From Phycisphaerae bacterium (GTDB taxonomy: Bacteria; Planctomycetota; Phycisphaerae; Sedimentisphaerales; Anaerobacaceae): DNA of 9,683 nt. The notes under the pieces are model-generated. The model was not told where the DNA came from. It ran no database searches and saw only the letters and a list, made by a program, of their open reading frames with translations. Positions 6,240 to 9,683 of this stretch are shown here, one piece after another. The stretch covers positions 1-9,683 of the forward strand of contig DAOUVA010000128.1 in NCBI GenBank assembly GCA_030667885.1, in the 5' to 3' direction. The position numbers and the translations under genes were made by a program. How positions within the stretch are numbered: the first letter of the stretch is position 1; each line of letters begins with the position of its first letter.

Positions 6240-6278
6240 AGGAGACCTACGGATTCTGAATCCGTAGGTCTCTTTTAA
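6240..6278 (+). terminator. Strong rho-independent terminator
   Basis: GAGACCTACGGATT (6242-6255) pairs perfectly with AATCCGTAGGTCTC (6259-6272) around a three-base loop, followed by TTTTAATT. It lies about 90 bases after the oxidoreductase stop and faces the convergent GH5-like gene. On the minus strand the T-run after the stem is poor, so it should serve mainly the plus strand. Confidence 0.88.
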
Positions 6279-6360
6279 TTGTGGCCTTGTAACATGCTTT
6301 CTGAGAGGAACCGCCAGCGAAGTTGCCGTCATGTCAGGAGACTAAGAAAAAAACTCCTTC

Positions 6361-7785
6361 TCAATTGTCTGCTGCTCCTCTCCAGCCCAAATCCACTCGA
6401 ATTACGACTGAACGTGTAAAAGCATTGAGCTTTATACGTCCGGACTCAATACTCTTGTCTTGCCAACGGTTCTTCCATGGATCGTAAACTCTCACCTGTA
6501 CCTTCCTGGAATCGGATAAATAGGGGCTGAGATCAATTTCCAGACCGTTTAGTATTTCCGGTGGACGTCCAAGTACCAGTTCATTCTTCCAGTTATTCTG
6601 ACTATCCCTACACCATGCCAATACGGTCTTGCGTCCTTTGAGTACATAGAGTCGGAACCGATTGTTGGATATCATCACTGGCTTGAAATGCTCCGCAGCC
6701 GGATCGATACCTTTAACCGCTTCAGCAAATCGAGCAAAATGATACCATAGATTCGGCTCCTCCAATGCTTGCCGCCACCACCATACATGTCCGGTTCCGG
6801 CGGCTCCGCTGAAAAATGGAGCAAAAAGCATGTCATGCAGTAACACGCCATCCCGATCTTTTGCATACAATTCCGAACAGCCGGTATGACGAGGTTTGAC
6901 TGCACCTGTTTCTGTGAGAATAATGGGCTTTCCAGGATTGAAGGCAATCAATTCACGCACAGATTGAGAGGCCAAAACATCAACAGGGCCATGGCAAATC
7001 TCCCATCCAGCCCCTTCGTCCAGATATCGATGGACCTGGGCAACATCATTGTCCTGAAGAAGACACAAGGTCTTGTAGCTCTGCCTTTTACTCTCCCAGT
7101 CATAGCTCCCCAAACTCTGTATGGCAAGGTTGCGAGGGAAGCGGCTTTGCAGTTCAGGCAGCATTTCTTTTGTCCAGTCCAACCATTCAGAATCACGAAC
7201 CGCATCCATCTCGTTCCATAGTTCCCATGCGAAAACGGCTGGATCATTTCCGTAGCGGTCGGCATACCAGTCGAGTTTCGCCTTGAAATGCGAACGTCCC
7301 TTCTCCGAGAAAAGATATTCGCCCATACTCTCATAGGGACCACCATTGGCCTTGTGATAGAGCGTGTTGTCAGACCACCTGTTTCTATCCCCACGGATGT
7401 CACGGAAGTATTCAAGACACATCTTCACACGGATTCCGTTCTTACGGGCAAGCGAAAGGAAATGGTCTATGGTCTTGGCACGATCCGGATCGAATTGTAG
7501 GCATTTTTCGTGCTCGACATCCCAGCCACGATGGCTTAGCCAGACACGGCAATAGTTGATTTTATGTTCCGCCATGATCTTGAAGAGTCGGTCGAACTCC
7601 TCTTCTCTTGGAGGGCCGACTAAATTGAAGCCAATCGGGATGTATGGATTGCCGTTGGACAACTCGAAATAACGGGAATCACGTTTGCTAACGACGACAA
7701 AGGATGATATGTCATCCTGCTTGGGATATGCATTCGATGTAAGTATTTGACTTATTAGGACAACAATGACAATTCTCTTGTTCAT
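6361..7785 (-). CDS. Exported clan-A (GH5-like) glycoside hydrolase, cellulase/mannanase-type TIM barrel
   Basis: The 474-residue product has a signal peptide (MNKRIVIVVLISQILTSNAY). An opening strand, ISSFVVVSKRDSRYFELSNG then NPYIPIGFNL (26-54), precedes the barrel, as in GH5-like endo-mannanases. Further barrel landmarks are CRVWLSHRGWD (79-89), GIRVKMCLEYFRD (117-129), the acid/base Glu192 in FAWELWNEMD, VHRYLD (251-256), and the nucleophile Glu292 in PIILTETGA. HVWWWRQAL follows at 333-341. The C-terminal 120 residues look like a small beta-sandwich. Both catalytic glutamates are present, so a retaining hydrolase is likely; beta-mannan or beta-glucan is the guess, but specificity is not visible. 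An ATG at 7791 directly abuts AGGAG and is too close. The ATG at 7785, six bases after AGGAG, is used. It lies 132 bases downstream of the next gene on the same strand. Confidence 0.85.
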   Translation of the reverse strand: MNKRIVIVVLISQILTSNAYPKQDDISSFVVVSKRDSRYFELSNGNPYIPIGFNLVGPPREEEFDRLFKIMAEHKINYCRVWLSHRGWDVEHEKCLQFDPDRAKTIDHFLSLARKNGIRVKMCLEYFRDIRGDRNRWSDNTLYHKANGGPYESMGEYLFSEKGRSHFKAKLDWYADRYGNDPAVFAWELWNEMDAVRDSEWLDWTKEMLPELQSRFPRNLAIQSLGSYDWESKRQSYKTLCLLQDNDVAQVHRYLDEGAGWEICHGPVDVLASQSVRELIAFNPGKPIILTETGAVKPRHTGCSELYAKDRDGVLLHDMLFAPFFSGAAGTGHVWWWRQALEEPNLWYHFARFAEAVKGIDPAAEHFKPVMISNNRFRLYVLKGRKTVLAWCRDSQNNWKNELVLGRPPEILNGLEIDLSPYLSDSRKVQVRVYDPWKNRWQDKSIESGRIKLNAFTRSVVIRVDLGWRGAADN

Positions 7786-7851
7786 GGGCATCTCCTATAC
7801 AAAAGCATTCAACTGAAAGATATGCTCGCTCTCTTTTAGCTTGGATTTTTT

Positions 7852-7880
7852 ATATGACTTCATAAACAGTACCCCTGCAA
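7852..7880 (-). promoter_or_regulatory. Weak candidate promoter before the GH5-like gene
   Basis: On the minus strand TTGCAG (7880-7875) is followed after 17 bases by TCATAT (7857-7852). It lies in the 132-base gap between the two minus-strand genes. If real, the GH5-like gene can be expressed apart from its upstream neighbour. Confidence 0.25.
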
Positions 7881-7917
7881 GCTACGAACTCTGTAATACC
7901 ACAAGATGCGGCTTTCA

Positions 7918-9213
7918 TTACTTGCTCGCATTGCTCCATATTTCCTTGATTGTTTCTTCTTGAGAATATCCGATGGGACAATTCGGACTTCTGGTGTTGG
8001 CACGATAGCTGCCGAATGTGTCGTTCGGACATGTTATCATCCGGCTCACGGGCATCTGTAAATGCCCGTTGGGATCGGTTTCTTTAATCCATTTGTAGGC
8101 ATATTCGAGCCATTTGTTTCGGTATTCCTCGTCCTGGAGAGAGAGCCATGAAACCTCATCCCATCCCCATACGAAAATAGATTTGGTATCGGCGACATTT
8201 GGAGATCTGCTTCTGCCATAGTTGTCGAATTCGACGAGATACGGCAGGCTCCGGCTCTTCCAGCCGCTGGGCGAGATGCACCCCTTGCTCTTCTGGAACA
8301 TGGCATCGAGGTGGTTCACTTCCAGGACTCCCTCATAGGGCCTTTCGGGCACTTCCTTTATGCGAAGTGGAAATGAGTTGAAATCCAGAAGGCTTACGCC
8401 GTCGACGATCATGCCCCACGTCGGCACGTGCGCATCCAGCAGCACCAGATGACGGCGGGCGTGGGTCTTTGCATAAGCACGTATCCTCGTCAGCAAGCGG
8501 GACCATTCCTTCAAATCCGGGTCGGCCATACCGATGAGTCCCACCTGCCCTATGTGCAGGGCCTCACAACCGAGATTGATGTACGAGCCGGCAAGGTAAT
8601 AGAACCACAGTTGCGTTTCAAGCCTCGTGATGTCGGGGACGCTGCTCCGGCCCCAATGATTGACTAACTTGCCGTCCAGGTTGAGCATGGCCTCGTACGA
8701 AAACGTCCTGTCCTCTACTGGGAGACCAAACTCCGTAAACACCCAGGAAGGGATTTTCACACTGTTCACTCTTCTGCTAATCGTTTCGAACAGGCATCCT
8801 TGTAAGATAACGTCCGGGTCAAACGCATGAACTCTGTCGATCAACGCCTTTGCATCCGTCCAGAAGCTATTATCGTTCAGGCGGTCTTCTCCGTTCCAGC
8901 GATAGATGGCACGGCCGATAAACTTGGCTCCGATGTTCCGGATCAGGCGGATATCGTCTTCTCTGTACAGATACTCCCGGTTGCCCTCCACCTTTCCCGT
9001 AACCAGAAAATACGCCATTGTCACTGAACGGTCCAGATAGTTCTCCAACACCTCTCGCGAGATAGTTCTGTCAAAATGATAGTCGAGTTGCCGCGTCTTA
9101 GATGATGTTCCGGCCGCGTGCACCTGCCCCTCACTGAAGAAGAGACCGACCACCAGGCTCATCGTAACCAGGCAGCAGAGTCTCCAGGCATCTCTGATAG
9201 AATGAATGTTCAC
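7918..9213 (-). CDS. Exported protein of unknown function, probably a TIM-barrel carbohydrate-active enzyme
   Basis: I cannot place this 431-residue product in a named family. It starts with a basic region and a hydrophobic signal segment (CLVTMSLVVGLFFSEGQVHAA, about 14-34). Alternating strand and helix patterns then suggest a TIM barrel: GAKFIGRAIYRW (95-106), DPDVILQGCLFET (132-144), CEALHIGQVGLIG (216-228), RRHLVLLDAHVP (253-264), SLPYLVEFDNYG (322-333), SIFVWGWDEVSWL (345-357). Acidic residues at strand ends (Glu143, Glu217, Glu328, Asp330, Asp352, Glu353) are candidate catalytic residues. No classical NEP or TET motif is present. The GTG at 9213 is preferred: GAAAGG lies seven bases upstream and a signal peptide follows. 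A TTG at 9228 in the same frame lacks a ribosome site. Position before a GH5-like gene supports a saccharide-related role, which remains inference. Confidence 0.75.
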   Translation of the reverse strand: MNIHSIRDAWRLCCLVTMSLVVGLFFSEGQVHAAGTSSKTRQLDYHFDRTISREVLENYLDRSVTMAYFLVTGKVEGNREYLYREDDIRLIRNIGAKFIGRAIYRWNGEDRLNDNSFWTDAKALIDRVHAFDPDVILQGCLFETISRRVNSVKIPSWVFTEFGLPVEDRTFSYEAMLNLDGKLVNHWGRSSVPDITRLETQLWFYYLAGSYINLGCEALHIGQVGLIGMADPDLKEWSRLLTRIRAYAKTHARRHLVLLDAHVPTWGMIVDGVSLLDFNSFPLRIKEVPERPYEGVLEVNHLDAMFQKSKGCISPSGWKSRSLPYLVEFDNYGRSRSPNVADTKSIFVWGWDEVSWLSLQDEEYRNKWLEYAYKWIKETDPNGHLQMPVSRMITCPNDTFGSYRANTRSPNCPIGYSQEETIKEIWSNASK

Positions 9214-9224
9214 AAGTGTGCCTT

Positions 9225-9248
9225 TCAAAGAGATAATGTCCGTTTCAT
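9225..9248 (-). other. Possible seven-codon leader ORF (MKRTLSL) before the unknown protein
   Basis: On the minus strand an ATG at 9248 opens MKRTLSL and stops at TGA 9227-9225. The stop overlaps the GAAAGG ribosome site of the GTG start at 9213. It may be a leader peptide or a chance frame. It may also mark the original start of the downstream gene, lost by a small indel, because MKRTLSL resembles the front of a signal peptide. Confidence 0.2.
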
Positions 9249-9312
9249 GGTCAATTCGTTCCTAATATCAAATCCACCTCTGACTTAGGAGATGATTTCA
9301 ACTCCGGCTTTC

Positions 9313-9340
9313 ATTATACTGTTGTATTCTTTCCGTTCAA
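9313..9340 (-). promoter_or_regulatory. Candidate sigma-70-type promoter of the unknown exported protein
   Basis: On the minus strand TTGAAC (9340-9335), 16 bases, then a perfect TATAAT (9318-9313). The start of transcription would fall near 9305, about 90 bases before the GTG at 9213. The transcript could continue into the GH5-like gene. Confidence 0.5.
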
Positions 9341-9393
9341 GAACTGTCTTGCGTCTAAACTTGGCTCTCCTCAGCAGGGAATGAAGAGAAAAG

Positions 9394-9683
9394 TTAGAAA
9401 TGCAGTCTTTGAAAGAACTGTGACTTGGATGCAGGAATCGCAGATTCACTGTACAGAAACTTTCCCACTTCTCTGGGAAGATCCGTCTCGATCACATCGG
9501 CCCCCAGTTGCATCAAGGCTCTATACTGTTGCTCAACCGGTCTTGTACCACTCGCACGATTGACAATAAATTCTCGGTCAAGATTCCTGGAGGTACCCAC
9601 CATGCAACAGTTCCTTATCCCTTGGCGGCGTGTGTCCTATGAACGCAATGATATTGCTCCAGGGAATACCCGTCTCATCGAAC
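9394..9683 (-). pseudogene. Glycerophosphodiester phosphodiesterase, C-terminal part, frameshifted; continues beyond the right edge
   Basis: From the right edge the minus strand reads FDETGIPWSNIIAFIGHTPP then RDKELLH, and that frame closes at TGA 9580-9578. A second frame, entered at about 9604, reads CMVGTSRNLDREF, then RPVEQQYRALMQLGADVIET and DLPREVGKFLY, stopping at TAA 9396-9394. Together they give the end of a GDPD-type TIM barrel. The family hydrolyses glycerophosphodiesters to glycerol-3-phosphate and an alcohol, and its last strand carries the GAD-x-I-x-TD-x-P motif seen here. Between ELLH and CMVGTS a few residues seem to be missing as well, so a small deletion rather than one lost base caused the break. 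The ATG at 9603 has no ribosome site and is an internal codon. The catalytic N-terminal motifs lie outside the window. A sequencing error is the alternative. Confidence 0.7.

Noticed and set aside
9280..9390. Minus-strand frame ending EYNSIMKAGVEIIS, considered as a second protein relic.
   Set aside because: It is too short and vague to assign, and it overlaps a good promoter for the gene downstream.
9394..9603. A free-standing small gene starting at the ATG at 9603 on the minus strand.
   Set aside because: The sequence is the C-terminus of a GDPD whose earlier part continues in another frame to the window edge, and no ribosome site precedes the ATG.

Overview
The window most likely comes from a polysaccharide-degrading planctomycete (Phycisphaerae/Sedimentisphaerales-like). 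The assignment rests on protein style: a C-terminal beta-sandwich module of the kind that recurs in planctomycetal LamG/CBM proteins, a large parallel beta-helix protein, a Tat-exported Gfo/Idh/MocA oxidoreductase with the planctomycete-type C-terminal region, and exported TIM-barrel hydrolases. No tRNA, rRNA, CRISPR array or intact insertion sequence was seen. Everything was read by eye, without database searches.

Layout from left to right. (1) 2-361 +: the 3' end of a large extracellular protein. (2) 362-928: an AT-rich gap with a relic of an amidohydrolase on the minus strand (about 439-570), a small hairpin and one copy of an imperfect repeat (816-898). (3) 929-2731 -: a 600-residue exported beta-helix protein with a candidate promoter. 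(4) 2732-3284: its upstream region, a broken LamG-domain tail on the minus strand and the second repeat copy (3068-3141). (5) About 3285-3502 +: a frameshifted relic of an esterase, directly followed by an intact, AT-rich, Bacteroidota-like paralogue (3537-4403). (6) 4404-4771: a gap with a nested hairpin, a candidate promoter and a possible 33-residue leader ORF. (7) 4772-6148 +: Tat-exported Gfo/Idh/MocA oxidoreductase, closed by a strong terminator (about 6240-6278). (8) 6361-7785 - and 7918-9213 -: two exported proteins; the first is a GH5-like clan-A hydrolase, the second an unassigned protein that is probably a TIM barrel. (9) 9394-9683 -: a glycerophosphodiester phosphodiesterase broken by a frameshift at about 9604.

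The intact genes fit secreted or periplasmic carbohydrate breakdown. A beta-helix protein may bind or cleave a polysaccharide, an esterase would remove acyl groups, a GH5-like enzyme would cut glycosidic bonds, and an exported dehydrogenase may act on released sugars. They are not one operon: strands alternate and several genes have their own promoter-like signals. The most unusual aspect is the density of dead genes (four relics of four families in under 10 kb) together with a diverged direct repeat around the beta-helix gene and a tandem esterase pair of foreign composition. This suggests a rearranging accessory locus rather than a conserved system. I did not find a convincing new defence or mobile system.
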